Origin: Candidatus Accumulibacter sp. 66-26 | GTDB lineage: Bacteria > Pseudomonadota > Gammaproteobacteria > Burkholderiales > Rhodocyclaceae | Reading direction: 5' to 3' | DNA length: 64,000 nt | NCBI GenBank assembly: GCA_001897745.1 | Contig: MKUH01000019.1 | Coordinates: forward strand, 359,347-423,346 | Part shown: positions 8,760 through 19,190 of the stretch, piece after piece | How positions within the stretch are numbered: position 1 is the stretch's first letter | How the letters are laid out: each line of letters starts with the position of its first letter | Position numbers and translations under genes: made by a program | Notes under the pieces: generated by a model | Databases searched by the model: none | What the model was told of the DNA's origin: nothing | The model's input: only the letters and a program-made list of their open reading frames with translations

Positions 8760-9893
8760 TCAGTTGAACCACAGGCGGATGGTGTCGAGCAGGCGGCCGA
8801 AGAAGCCGGCGACCGGCACCGCTTCGAGCGCCTGCACGGGGTATTCGCCGTAGGGCTTGCCGTCGATGCTGACCTTCATCGTGCCGACCACCTGGCCCTG
8901 CGCGACCGGCGCCAGCAGCGGCTGCAGCGAGACGAGCTCGGCCTTGATCTTGGGACCGAAACCCTTCGGCACGGCGACGATGAAGTCCTGCGGGAAGCCG
9001 GCCTTGACGGTGCTTTCTTTGCCCTTCCAGACCTTCAGGCTGGAAACCGCCTGATCCTTGGCGTAGAGCTGGTGGGCGTCGTAGAACTGGTAGCCGTAGT
9101 TGAGCAGCTTGAGCGATTCCTGCGCGCGGTGCGCGTCGCTGGCGGTGCCGAGCACGACCGAAAGCAGGCGGCGCGGGCCGCGCTTGGCGGAGGAGATCAG
9201 GCAGTAGCCGGCGGCCTCGGTGTAGCCGGTCTTCATGCCGTCCACGCTCGGGTCGATCCAGAGCAGGCGGTTGCGGTTGGGCTGCGTGATGTTGTTGTAG
9301 CGGAATTCCTTGATCGAGTAGTACTTGGAATATTCCTCGGGGAAGTCGCGGATCAGCGCGCCGGCGAGCAGCGCGAGGTCGCGCGCCGTCGTGTAGTGCT
9401 GCGCGTCGGGCAGGCCGGTCGCGTTGCGGAAGTTGGAGGCCTTCATGCCGAGGCGCTGCGCCTCGCGGTTCATCATCTGCGCGAAGTTCTCCTCGCCGCC
9501 GGCGATGGCCTCGGCGAGCGCGATGCAGGCATCGTTGCCGGACTGCACGATCATGCCCTTGATCAGGTCTTCGACCTTCACCTGCGTGCCGACCTGGATG
9601 AACATGCGCGAACCGCCCGTCTTCCAGGCTCGCTCGGAAACGGGCACCGCCTGGTCGATCTTCAGCGTGCCCTGCTTGAGCGCGGCGAAGGTCAGGTAGG
9701 CGGTCATCAGCTTGGTCAGCGAGGCCGGTTCGAGACGTTCGTCGGGGGCCTGCGCGGCAAGCTCCTGGCCGGAGCCGGATTCGATCAGCAGCCAGGACTT
9801 GGCGGCCAGCGCCGGCGGCGTCGGCAGTTGCTGGGCGGAGGCCAATATCGGCCAGCAGAGGAGGGCGATGAGGAATGACTTGAGCTTGTGCAT
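8760..9893 (-). CDS. dacA: D-alanyl-D-alanine carboxypeptidase (PBP5/6 type)
   Basis: Periplasmic DD-carboxypeptidase that trims pentapeptide stems. 377 residues with a signal peptide cleaved near ASA-QQ (residue 20). Active-site motifs are SLTK at 58-61, SGN at 119-121 and KTG at 222-224. The C-terminal PBP5 domain and a short amphipathic end (RLLDTIRLWFN) suggest membrane anchoring. A TATAAT -10 box lies about 26 bases upstream, so it has its own promoter and may drive dat-ybeD-lipB-lipA. Confidence 0.95.
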   Translation of the reverse strand: MHKLKSFLIALLCWPILASAQQLPTPPALAAKSWLLIESGSGQELAAQAPDERLEPASLTKLMTAYLTFAALKQGTLKIDQAVPVSERAWKTGGSRMFIQVGTQVKVEDLIKGMIVQSGNDACIALAEAIAGGEENFAQMMNREAQRLGMKASNFRNATGLPDAQHYTTARDLALLAGALIRDFPEEYSKYYSIKEFRYNNITQPNRNRLLWIDPSVDGMKTGYTEAAGYCLISSAKRGPRRLLSVVLGTASDAHRAQESLKLLNYGYQFYDAHQLYAKDQAVSSLKVWKGKESTVKAGFPQDFIVAVPKGFGPKIKAELVSLQPLLAPVAQGQVVGTMKVSIDGKPYGEYPVQALEAVPVAGFFGRLLDTIRLWFN

Positions 9894-9918
9894 GGCGGAA
9901 TTCTGGGGAAAAGAGGGG

Positions 9919-9924
9919 ATTATA
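9919..9924 (-). promoter_or_regulatory. -10 box for dacA
   Basis: On the minus strand the sequence TATAAT occurs 26 bases before the dacA start, preceded by TTG. The -35 region is weak and overlaps a small GCGCC/GGCGC hairpin (about 9928-9944) that may end rlpA transcription. Perfect -10 match, partial promoter. Confidence 0.6.
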
Positions 9925-10032
9925 CAAGCGCCCGAAAGGCGCCCTGTGGGTGTTTTGTGACAGTGCGCGGCCCCGGTGGCAGGGCTGGAAGCCTTGCCCG
10001 GCGGGCTTCCGACGCCCGTTACCCGGGCGCGT

Positions 10033-11109
10033 TCAGCGCGTCACGAAGGTCGGCTTGTAGCCGAGCGCGAGGCGGATGCGCTCGGCCACCCGCTCGGCTT
10101 CGCCGCGATTCGGATACGGCCCGAGGTGCACGCGGTGCATGCCGCCGCCGGGGTTGATCTGGATCGCTTCGGACAGCCAGTCGAGTTCGCGCGCGAGGTG
10201 CGCGCGCAAACTCTCGGCGTTGTCGACACTGGAAAAAGCGCCGAGTTGCAGGAAGACGCCGTGCTGCGCCGCCGGGGCGCCGGCCGAGGCAGCGGCGGCG
10301 GGCTGGGGCGATGCCGCTGCCGGCGCCGCTTCGTCGAGCGCCAGCTTGTCGGCGAGCGCCGCGATCTCGTCGCGCCCCGGCGTCGCGGCCGGCGGCCGTG
10401 CCGGGGCGGGCGCGGGCATGGACGTTGTGCCGGGCGGCAGCGGCGGCTTGACCTGCGCGTAGCTCACGTTGCTCACGTCGCCGGGGAGGACGGCCTCGAC
10501 TTCGACGGCGGTGCTGCCGCTGTCGATGTAGCCGAGACGGTGGGCGGCGGCGTAGGAAAGGTCGATGACGCGGTCGGCGTGGAAGGGGCCGCGGTCGGTG
10601 ACGCGCACAACGACCGAGCGCCCGGTGCTCTGGCTGGTCACCCGGACGTAGGACGGGATGGCCAGCGTCGGATGCGCGGCGGTCATCGCGAACATGTCGT
10701 AGGGCTCGCCGATCGAAGTCTTCTGGCCGTGGAATTTCTTGCCGTACCAGCTGGCGATGCCGCGCTCGCGGTGCGGCTGCAGGCGGGTGTTCGGCACGTA
10801 GGACTTGCCGAGTACGACGTAGGGGCGGTTGGCGAAGCGGTGCAACGGTTCGGGGCGCGGCTCGGCGTCGGGAATCGCATCTAGGTTGTCGGGAATCTCG
10901 TCGGCCGGGCCGTCGTCCTTGTAGTAGCCGCCGCCGCGCTTCTGCACCGCCGGCTTCTTGCCCACGGCCTTGGCCTGCGGCGCCGTCGGCTCGGGCGGGC
11001 GCGGCGGCTGCCCGCCGCAGGCGGCGAGCACGAGCAGGGCGAGCAGGGAGCCGGCGCCGGCGACGCGGCGCAAACCCCGACAGCCTGGCGCCGGGTTGCG
11101 CATCGTCAT
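10033..11109 (-). CDS. rlpA: Septal ring lytic transglycosylase RlpA
   Basis: Outer-membrane lipoprotein of 358 residues: lipobox LVLAAC with Cys31, a proline-rich stretch, a double-psi beta-barrel domain starting at GIASWYGKKFHG (about 118), then an Ala/Pro-rich linker and a C-terminal SPOR domain (about 283-358) that binds denuded septal glycans. The ATG overlaps the rodA stop (ATGA). Last gene of the mreB-to-rlpA series. Some RlpA proteins lack lytic activity; not testable here. Confidence 0.92.
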   Translation of the reverse strand: MTMRNPAPGCRGLRRVAGAGSLLALLVLAACGGQPPRPPEPTAPQAKAVGKKPAVQKRGGGYYKDDGPADEIPDNLDAIPDAEPRPEPLHRFANRPYVVLGKSYVPNTRLQPHRERGIASWYGKKFHGQKTSIGEPYDMFAMTAAHPTLAIPSYVRVTSQSTGRSVVVRVTDRGPFHADRVIDLSYAAAHRLGYIDSGSTAVEVEAVLPGDVSNVSYAQVKPPLPPGTTSMPAPAPARPPAATPGRDEIAALADKLALDEAAPAAASPQPAAAASAGAPAAQHGVFLQLGAFSSVDNAESLRAHLARELDWLSEAIQINPGGGMHRVHLGPYPNRGEAERVAERIRLALGYKPTFVTR

Positions 11110-12215
11110 TTCTTCACCAGCATGCGGTGCGTCTGGATGCTCATCAGGATGCCCAGCGCGAGGAACAGCGTGACCAGCGCAGTGCCGCCGTAGCTCATGA
11201 ACGGCAGCGGGACGCCAACCACCGGCAGGATGCCGCTGACCATGCCCATGTTGACGAAGGCGTAGGTGAAGAAGCTGAGCGTGATCGAGCCGGCCAGGAT
11301 GCGCGCGAAGAGCGTCGAGGCGTTGGCCGAGATCATCAGGCCGCGCCCGATCAGCGCCAGGTAGAGGGTGACCAGCAGAGTGTTGCCGAGCAGCCCGCGC
11401 TCTTCGGAGAAGACGGCGAAGATGAAGTCGGTGTGGCGCTCGGGAATGAATTCGAGGTGGGTCTGCGTGCCCGACAGCCAGCCCTTGCCGAAGGGTCCGC
11501 CGGAACCGATGGCGATGGTCGACTGGATGATGTGGTAGCCGGCGCCGAGCGGGTCGGCCGAGGGGTCGATCAGCGTCAGGATGCGCTTGCGCTGGTAGTC
11601 GTGCAGCAGGGTCCACACGAAGGGCGCGGCGCCGCCGGCGGCGGCGAGCAGGCCGACGATCACCTTCCACGGCAGGCCGGCGAAGAAGATGACGTAGAAG
11701 CCGGCGGCGCCGACCAGGATCGCGGTGCCGAGGTCGGGCTGCTTGGCGATCATCGCGAAGGGCACGACGAGCAGCAGGCAGGCCACCACGTAGTGGCGCA
11801 GCTTGAGCGCCGCCTCGTGCTTGTGGAAATACCAGGCGAGCATCAGCGGCATGGCGATCTTCAGGATTTCCGAGGGCTGGATGCGCGTGATGCCGATCGA
11901 CAGCCAGCGCTTGGAGCCGTTGACCTTGATCCCGAACAGATAGACGAGGACGAGCAGGACGACGCCGAGCACGTAGAGTGGGACGCCGAAGCGCATCAGC
12001 TTCTGCGGCGGCAGCTGGGCGACGCCCCACATCACGGAGAGGCCGAGCAGCATGTTCATCATCTGCGCGGCGGTGCGGTTGCTGCCGTCGTAGGTCGCGC
12101 TGTACACCGTCGACAGGCCGAAGAGCATGATCGTCAGGGTGATCAGGAAGAGCGGCACGTCGACGTGCGCGATCAGGCGGTCCCAGAAACGGCGCAGGAA
12201 TTCGCCGACGTTCAT
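11106..12215 (-). CDS. rodA: Rod-shape SEDS glycosyltransferase RodA
   Basis: 369 residues, about ten membrane helices, SEDS family. Polymerises lipid II into glycan strands with PBP2 during elongation. Conserved SEDS patches include GSKRWL, QPSEILKI, KQPDLGTA and the C-terminal PFMSYGGTAL. Start ATG overlaps the mrdA stop by one base (TAATG), matching the usual mrdA-rodA pair. Confidence 0.96.
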   Translation of the reverse strand: MNVGEFLRRFWDRLIAHVDVPLFLITLTIMLFGLSTVYSATYDGSNRTAAQMMNMLLGLSVMWGVAQLPPQKLMRFGVPLYVLGVVLLVLVYLFGIKVNGSKRWLSIGITRIQPSEILKIAMPLMLAWYFHKHEAALKLRHYVVACLLLVVPFAMIAKQPDLGTAILVGAAGFYVIFFAGLPWKVIVGLLAAAGGAAPFVWTLLHDYQRKRILTLIDPSADPLGAGYHIIQSTIAIGSGGPFGKGWLSGTQTHLEFIPERHTDFIFAVFSEERGLLGNTLLVTLYLALIGRGLMISANASTLFARILAGSITLSFFTYAFVNMGMVSGILPVVGVPLPFMSYGGTALVTLFLALGILMSIQTHRMLVKK

Positions 12216-14110
12216 TACTCTTCCTCCTCGGCTTTCTCGTCCTCGCTCGCCGGTCCCTTGGGCAGCTTGCCGAGCAGGTAGTAGTCCATCACCAGGCGCG
12301 CGATCGGCGCCGCCGACTGGGCGCCGAAGCCGCCGTTCTCGACGAGCACGGCGAGCGCGATCTTCGGCTTGTCGGCCGGCGCGAAGGCGATGTAGAGGGC
12401 ATGGTCGCGCAGATCCTTCTTCACCTTGTCGCGGTTGTAGGAGCTGCCCTTCAGGCTGTAGACCTGCGCCGTGCCGGTCTTGCCGCCGACCTCGTAGCCG
12501 GCGCCGGCGAAGGCGCGCGCGCCGGTCCCTTCCTTGTTCACGCCGACCATCGCGTGCTTGATCGTCGCGATGTTCTCCGGCTTGAGCGGCAGGGTGCGCA
12601 GAGGCTGCGGCTCGATCATCGTCTTCTCGCCTGTCTTGCTGTCGGTGATGTACTTCACGAGGTGCGGCCGGAACATGACGCCGTCGTTGGCCAGGGTAGC
12701 CATCGCCTGCGCCAGCTGGATCGGCGTATAGGCATTGTAGCCCTGGCCGATGCCGACCGAAATCGTCTCGCCGGCGAACCATTTCTGCTGCTCGGGGCGC
12801 TTGAAGCGGCGCTTCTTCCATTCCGGCGAGGGCAGCACGCCTTCCGACTCGCCTTCGATGTCGACGCCGGTGCGGCTGCCGAAACCGAACGGCCCCATGA
12901 AGCGGGCGATGTTGTCGATGCCGAGGTCGTTGGCCAGTCCGAAGTAGTAGGTGTTGCACGACTGGACGATGGATTTGTACATGTCGACGATGCCGTGCCC
13001 GCCCTTCTTGTCGTCCATGAAGGTGTGGCCGCCGAAGTTGAAGAAGCCGGGATCGGAGATCGCCTGCTGCGGCGTGCGCTTGCCCAGTTCGAGGCCGGCC
13101 AGCGCCATGAAGGGTTTGAAGGTCGAGCCGGGCGGGTAGGCGCCGTTCAGCGCGCGGTTGACCATCGGCTTGTCGGGCGAGTTGTTCAGATCGTCCCAGT
13201 CGTCGGTACGGATGCCGTCGACGAAGAGGTTGGGGTCGTAGGTCGGCGTCGAGACGAGGGCGAGGATGCCGCCGGTCGACGGTTCGATGGCGACCAGGGC
13301 GCCGCGCCGGTCGCCGAACACCTTCTCGGTGATCTCCTGCAGCTTGGCGTCGATCGTCAGCGTCAGGTTGTTGCCCGGCACCGGCGGCACGCGCGACAGG
13401 CTGCGCACGGCGCGGCCGCCGGCGTCGACCTCGATCTGCTCGTAGCCGGTCTCGCCGTGCAGGTGGAACTCGTACTTCTGCTCGATGCCCGTCTTGCCGA
13501 TGTGGTCGGTGCCCTTGTAGTTGGCCGTCTGCTCGTTGCGCTCGATGGTGTCGATGTCGCGGTCGTTGATCCGGCCGATGTAGCCGAGCGCGTGCGAGGC
13601 CGTGGCGCCGAGCGGGTACTGGCGGAACAGGCGGGCCTTCACTTCGACGCCGGGAAAGCGATAGCGGTTGGCGGCGAAGCGCGCCACCTCGACGTCGGTC
13701 AGGCGCGTGCGGATCGGCAGGCTCTCGAAGGTCTTGCTCTCCTCGCGCAGCTTCTTGAAGCGTTTGCGGTCCTTCGGCTGAATCTCGACGAACTCGCCGA
13801 GCGCGTCGATCGTCGCCTCCAGGTCGTCGACCTTGGACGGCGTGATTTCGAGCGTGAAGGCCGAATAGTTGCGCGCCAGCACCGTGCCGTTGCGGTCGAC
13901 GATGACGCCGCGGTTCGGCGTCACCGGCACCAGCGAGATGCGGTTGTCCTCGGCGCGCGTCTTGTAGTAGTCGTGCTGGACGAGCTGCAGGTAGACGAAG
14001 CGGCCGATCAGGATGGTGAAGCAGAGCAGCACGACGCCCGCCGCGAAGGCGATGCGGAAGCGGAAGCGATCGAGCTCGCGATCGCGGGTGTTCAGCGGGG
14101 AATACCGCAT
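12215..14110 (-). CDS. mrdA: Penicillin-binding protein 2
   Basis: Elongasome transpeptidase of 631 residues with one N-terminal membrane helix (about 20-42), a pedestal/dimerisation domain and the transpeptidase domain. Catalytic motifs: STFK at 329-332, SCN at 384-386, KTG at 544-546. The C-terminal tail is acidic (EDEKAEEEE). Lies between mreD and rodA. Confidence 0.96.
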   Translation of the reverse strand: MRYSPLNTRDRELDRFRFRIAFAAGVVLLCFTILIGRFVYLQLVQHDYYKTRAEDNRISLVPVTPNRGVIVDRNGTVLARNYSAFTLEITPSKVDDLEATIDALGEFVEIQPKDRKRFKKLREESKTFESLPIRTRLTDVEVARFAANRYRFPGVEVKARLFRQYPLGATASHALGYIGRINDRDIDTIERNEQTANYKGTDHIGKTGIEQKYEFHLHGETGYEQIEVDAGGRAVRSLSRVPPVPGNNLTLTIDAKLQEITEKVFGDRRGALVAIEPSTGGILALVSTPTYDPNLFVDGIRTDDWDDLNNSPDKPMVNRALNGAYPPGSTFKPFMALAGLELGKRTPQQAISDPGFFNFGGHTFMDDKKGGHGIVDMYKSIVQSCNTYYFGLANDLGIDNIARFMGPFGFGSRTGVDIEGESEGVLPSPEWKKRRFKRPEQQKWFAGETISVGIGQGYNAYTPIQLAQAMATLANDGVMFRPHLVKYITDSKTGEKTMIEPQPLRTLPLKPENIATIKHAMVGVNKEGTGARAFAGAGYEVGGKTGTAQVYSLKGSSYNRDKVKKDLRDHALYIAFAPADKPKIALAVLVENGGFGAQSAAPIARLVMDYYLLGKLPKGPASEDEKAEEEE

Positions 14111-14126
14111 GGGCTGGACCTCGGCC

Positions 14127-14648
14127 TCAAATCGGCCGGTTGGCGTCGCGTTCCACCGGCTGGTACTGCGGCAGCAGCAGCACGTAGGTCAGCGGAACCC
14201 AGAGCAGGATGCCGACGAAGGGGCCGGCGAGATAGCCGAAGCCGGGAAAGTCGGCGCCGGCCATCAGGCGCGCGCCAAGCTGGATGAGCTGGACGAGGAC
14301 GAGCAGCGGCAGCACGTGCAGCGCCTGCTGCGCAAGCGGGAACCACAGGATGCGGCGCGCCAGCGCAGCGCCGCCGTAGACCGCCAGCACGTAGGCCAGC
14401 GCGTGCTGGCCGAGCAGGCTGGCGTCGGCGACGTCCATCGCGAGGCCGAGCGCGAAGCCCCAGCCCATGCCGACGTAGCGGTTCTCGCGCACGCTCCAGA
14501 AGACGAGGACCAGCGCCACCCAGTCGGGCATCGCCGGCCACTGCGCGGTCGGCAGGAAGTTGAGGACGAGCGCCACGAGCAGGCTGAGGACGATGAACCA
14601 GCGGCTGGCCGGCAGCAGGATGCGGGAGGAGGAGAAGGTCGGTTGCAT
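14127..14648 (-). CDS. mreD: Rod shape-determining protein MreD
   Basis: 173 residues, about five membrane helices. Recognised from the membrane pattern, GFALGLAMDVADASLLGQHALAY (quoted in parts: GFALGLAMD, LLGQHALAY) and its position between mreC and mrdA. Starts two bases after the mreC stop. Inner-membrane scaffold of the elongasome. Confidence 0.92.
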   Translation of the reverse strand: MQPTFSSSRILLPASRWFIVLSLLVALVLNFLPTAQWPAMPDWVALVLVFWSVRENRYVGMGWGFALGLAMDVADASLLGQHALAYVLAVYGGAALARRILWFPLAQQALHVLPLLVLVQLIQLGARLMAGADFPGFGYLAGPFVGILLWVPLTYVLLLPQYQPVERDANRPI

Positions 14649-14650
14649 GG

Positions 14651-15580
14651 TCAGTCCCTCAGGACGCGCTTCTTTTTGACGCGCGCGCCCTTTTCGGGGG
14701 CGGCCGGCGCGCCGCTCGCTTCGGCGCTCAGTTCGGGCGGCAGGGTTGCGACCTTGCGCGGTTCGAGCACCATGACCTCGCCGAAGTTCTCGACGCCGGC
14801 GACCGGAACGCAATAGATGCGGGCGAAGGAATACGAGGTGTCGCGCTCGATGTGCACCACCTTGGCGACCGGGAAGCCCGGCAGGAAGACGCCGTCGAGG
14901 CCCGAGGTGACGAGCAGGTCGCCGTTCTGCACGTCGGCGTTGGCCGGCATGAAGCGCAGTTCGAGCTGCCCGTTGCCCAGCCCGAAGACGACCGAGCGCA
15001 GGCCGTTGCGCACGATCTGCACGGGCACCGCCTGGTCCTTATCGGTGATCAGCGTGACTTCGGAAACGAAGGGGAAGACGCGCGTCACCTGGCCGACGAT
15101 GCCGACGTCGTCGACCACCGGCTGGCCGGCGACGATGCGGTCCTGCTGGCCCTTGTCGACGACCACGCGGCGCGAGAAGGGGTCGCGCGCGGCGCGCAGG
15201 ATCTGCGTCACCTGCCCCTTGGCGTGCTGCCGCTCGCGCACGTCGAGCAGGCGGCGCAGGCGTTCGTTCTCGATTTCAAGCTGCTGCGTGCGCAGCAGCT
15301 TCGGCGCGCTCTCGATCTGCGCGCGGCGCAGGTCGGCGTTCTCGCTCTGCAGGCGGGAGACGCTGGAGAAATAGTCGCCGGCGTTGGCGACGAGCGCCAG
15401 AGGCGCGTGCGCCGCCTGCTGCAGCGGATGGGTGAACACGGACAGCGCCTGACGCAGCAGTTCGAGCGTGTGGAAACGCGCATCGACCACCAGCAGCGAG
15501 ACCGACAGCGCAACGTACAGCGAAAGCAGCGCCAACGGGGCTGGCCCGCGCTTGAAGAAGGGTGGCGGCTGGTAGTCCAT
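14651..15580 (-). CDS. mreC: Rod shape-determining protein MreC
   Basis: 309 residues: one N-terminal membrane helix (about 14-32), a coiled coil (about 70-110), then the two beta domains of MreC with VVDDVGIVGQV and GDLLVTSGLDGVFLPGFPV. The basic tail VKKKRVLRD is species-variable. Periplasmic partner linking MreB/RodZ to PBP2. Confidence 0.95.
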   Translation of the reverse strand: MDYQPPPFFKRGPAPLALLSLYVALSVSLLVVDARFHTLELLRQALSVFTHPLQQAAHAPLALVANAGDYFSSVSRLQSENADLRRAQIESAPKLLRTQQLEIENERLRRLLDVRERQHAKGQVTQILRAARDPFSRRVVVDKGQQDRIVAGQPVVDDVGIVGQVTRVFPFVSEVTLITDKDQAVPVQIVRNGLRSVVFGLGNGQLELRFMPANADVQNGDLLVTSGLDGVFLPGFPVAKVVHIERDTSYSFARIYCVPVAGVENFGEVMVLEPRKVATLPPELSAEASGAPAAPEKGARVKKKRVLRD

Positions 15581-15713
15581 CGGGAGCGGGGGAAAGGTGC
15601 TGCGCGACGGCTAGGCGACGCTGCCGGTACCCACGAGCGTAGCGACCGTGGCCGGGGTTCTGGGCACAGTCGATACGGTCACGAACGATCCGGGAGAAAG
15701 ACCGGGGATGGAA

Positions 15714-16859
<1,146 letters not shown>

Positions 16860-17156
16860 ATGTCGCTCACCCTTGAACAGGTTCGGCGCATCGCCCACCT
16901 GGCCCGGATCGAAGTCAGCGACGCCGAGGCGCAAGCCACTGTCGGCCACCTGAACGGAATTTTCGCCCTGATCGAAGAAATGCAGGCCGTCGACACCGCC
17001 GGCGTCGAGCCGATGGCGCACGCCCAGGACCTCGCCCAGCGCCTGCGCGACGACCGCGTCACCGAATCGTCCGCCCTCGAACAGCGCGCCGCCTTCCAGG
17101 CCATCGCGCCGGAAACCGAAAGCGGCCTCTACCTCGTACCGAAGGTGATCGAATGA
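16860..17156 (+). CDS. gatC: Asp-tRNA(Asn)/Glu-tRNA(Gln) amidotransferase subunit C
   Basis: 98 residues. Typical Gat[20 protein letters not shown] at the start and GVEPMAH, then LREDxV-like LRDDRVTES. Bridges GatA and GatB. Its stop overlaps the gatA start (ATGA), so the subunits are co-translated. Confidence 0.95.
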   Translation: MSLTLEQVRRIAHLARIEVSDAEAQATVGHLNGIFALIEEMQAVDTAGVEPMAHAQDLAQRLRDDRVTESSALEQRAAFQAIAPETESGLYLVPKVIE

Positions 17157-18622
17157 TCGCGCGCAGCCTCACGGAACTCGCGCAGGCCCTCGCGGCGAAG
17201 GAAATCTCCAGCGTCGAGCTGACGCAGCTCTACCTCGACCGCATCGCCCGCCACAACCCGCAGATCAACGCCTTCGTCAGCCTCGACGCGGAGCGCAGCC
17301 TGGCCCAGGCGCGCGCCGCCGACGCCCGCCGCGCCGCCGGCGACGCGGGTCCGCTGACCGGCATCCCGCTCGCGCAGAAGGACATCTTCTGCGCCAAGGG
17401 CTGGCGCACGACCTGCGGCTCGAAGATGCTCGGCAACTTCGTCAGCCCCTACGACGCGACGGTGATCGAGAAGTTCGACGCGGCCGGCGCCGTCAATCTC
17501 GGCAAGACGAACATGGACGAATTCGCCATGGGCTCGTCGAACGAAACCTCGTTCTTCGGCCCCGTGCGCAACCCGTGGGATACCGCACGCGTCCCCGGCG
17601 GCTCGTCGGGCGGCTCGGCCGCCGCGGTCGCCGCGCTGCTCGCACCGGCCGCCACCGGCACCGATACCGGCGGCTCGATCCGCCAGCCGGCCGCGCTGTG
17701 CAACCTGACCGGACTCAAGCCGACCTACGGCGTCGTCTCGCGCTACGGCATGATCGCCTTCGCCTCCTCGCTCGACCAGGCCGGCCCGATGGCGCGCTCG
17801 GCCGAGGACTGCGCGCTGCTGCTCAACGCCATGGCCGGCTTCGACGAACGCGATTCGACGAGCCTCTACCGGCCGCGCGAGGACTATGCGCGCGCGCTCG
17901 CCGCCCCGGCCTGCGACCAGCCGCTCGCCGGCCTGCGCATCGGCCTGCCCAAGGAGTTCTTCGGCGACGGCTGCGACCCCGAAGTGATGGGTCTGGTCGA
18001 AGCGGCGATCGCGGAATACCGCAAGCTCGGCGCCGAAACCGTCGAAATCAGCCTGCCCAACATGAAACTCTCGGTCCCGGCCTACTACGTGATCGCGCCG
18101 GCCGAGGCGAGCTCCAACCTGTCGCGCTTCGACGGCGTGCGCTACGGCCACCGCGCCGCCGAGTACGCCAACCTCGACGAGATGTACAGCCGCTCGCGCG
18201 CCGAAGGCTTCGGCGCCGAGGTCAAGCGGCGCATCCTGATCGGCGCCTACGTGCTCTCGCACGGCTACTACGACGCCTACTACCTGCAGGCGCAGCGCAT
18301 CCGCCGCCTGATCGCCGACGACTTCGTCGCCGCCTTCCGCCAGTGCGACGTGATCATGGGGCCGACCAGTCCGGGCACCGCCTTCAAGCTCGGCGAAAAG
18401 GCCGCCGACCCCGTGCAGATGTATCTTTCGGACATCTACACGATCGCCGTCAACCTCGCCGGCCTGCCCGGCATGTCGCTGCCTTGCGGCTTTGCGAATG
18501 GGCTGCCAGCCGGCCTACAGCTGATCGGCAATTATTTCGACGAAGCCCGCCTGCTCGACGTCGCGCACCGCTACCAGCAGGCCACCGATTGGCATCGGCA
18601 GCGTCCGGCAGGGCTCGCCTGA
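17153..18622 (+). CDS. gatA: Asp-tRNA(Asn)/Glu-tRNA(Gln) amidotransferase subunit A
   Basis: 489 residues, amidase-signature enzyme that releases ammonia from glutamine. Catalytic triad pieces are Lys76 (LAQKDIFC), the [13 protein letters not shown] loop and the [11 protein letters not shown] serine. Together with GatB and GatC it corrects mischarged tRNA, standing in for missing GlnRS and/or AsnRS. Overlaps gatC by four bases. Confidence 0.97.
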   Translation: MIARSLTELAQALAAKEISSVELTQLYLDRIARHNPQINAFVSLDAERSLAQARAADARRAAGDAGPLTGIPLAQKDIFCAKGWRTTCGSKMLGNFVSPYDATVIEKFDAAGAVNLGKTNMDEFAMGSSNETSFFGPVRNPWDTARVPGGSSGGSAAAVAALLAPAATGTDTGGSIRQPAALCNLTGLKPTYGVVSRYGMIAFASSLDQAGPMARSAEDCALLLNAMAGFDERDSTSLYRPREDYARALAAPACDQPLAGLRIGLPKEFFGDGCDPEVMGLVEAAIAEYRKLGAETVEISLPNMKLSVPAYYVIAPAEASSNLSRFDGVRYGHRAAEYANLDEMYSRSRAEGFGAEVKRRILIGAYVLSHGYYDAYYLQAQRIRRLIADDFVAAFRQCDVIMGPTSPGTAFKLGEKAADPVQMYLSDIYTIAVNLAGLPGMSLPCGFANGLPAGLQLIGNYFDEARLLDVAHRYQQATDWHRQRPAGLA

Positions 18623-18629
18623 GGCGGCA

Positions 18630-19175
18630 ATGAGCGGCGCGCAGCGCAGGCTCTTCGCAACGGCGCTGACGCTCCTGCTCGGCGCCTGCGCAACGCCGCC
18701 GGAACCACCGACGCCCGAACCCGAGGCGCCGGCGCCGGCAAGCGCGGCGCCCGCGCCGGAAGGCCTCCGCTCACAGCCGCTGAAGCACCTGCTCAACCGC
18801 AAGCTCAAGCCGATGCCCGTCCTGCCGCTCAACGTGCGCGCGAAGTGCAACTTCCGCGACGATCTCGGCACGCGCGGCACGCTCGACCTGCATGTGAAGA
18901 ACGCCGAGGTGCAGCGCTTCTCGGCCCAAGTGAACATCCCGAAGCGGGGCATCTGCCGCTTCGACATGAAGAATTTCCGGCAGACCGAAAAACTGCCGGC
19001 GGTGCTCCTCGCCGACGCCGGCAGCGGCTGTTCGGTGCGCATGTGGGAGCAGGAACTGGACCGCGACAAGGGCGTCACGGTCGCCTTCAGCGGCTGCCAG
19101 GCGCAGTGCAGCGGAGAATCTTTCAGCTACCTCTGGCCGATCCTGGTCGATACCCGGAACGGTCGCTGTTTTTGA
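18630..19175 (+). CDS. Putative lipoprotein of unknown function between gatA and gatB
   Basis: 181 residues. Signal peptide with lipobox LLGAC (Cys20), then a Pro/Glu/Ala-rich linker to about residue 48, then a compact domain with six further cysteines (CNF, ICRF, GCSV, GCQAQC, RCF), which suggests disulfides in the periplasm. GAGGCGG precedes the ATG, eight bases after gatA, so it shares the gat transcript. I do not recognise the family. Its position splits gatA from gatB. Confidence 0.75.
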   Translation: MSGAQRRLFATALTLLLGACATPPEPPTPEPEAPAPASAAPAPEGLRSQPLKHLLNRKLKPMPVLPLNVRAKCNFRDDLGTRGTLDLHVKNAEVQRFSAQVNIPKRGICRFDMKNFRQTEKLPAVLLADAGSGCSVRMWEQELDRDKGVTVAFSGCQAQCSGESFSYLWPILVDTRNGRCF

Positions 19176-19190
19176 CGAGCGAGTAAGCAA

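Noticed and set aside
12401..14287. Long plus-strand frame opposite mrdA
   Set aside because: Antisense to a complete PBP2 gene; no start signals and a repetitive Val/Gly/Arg/Asp composition.
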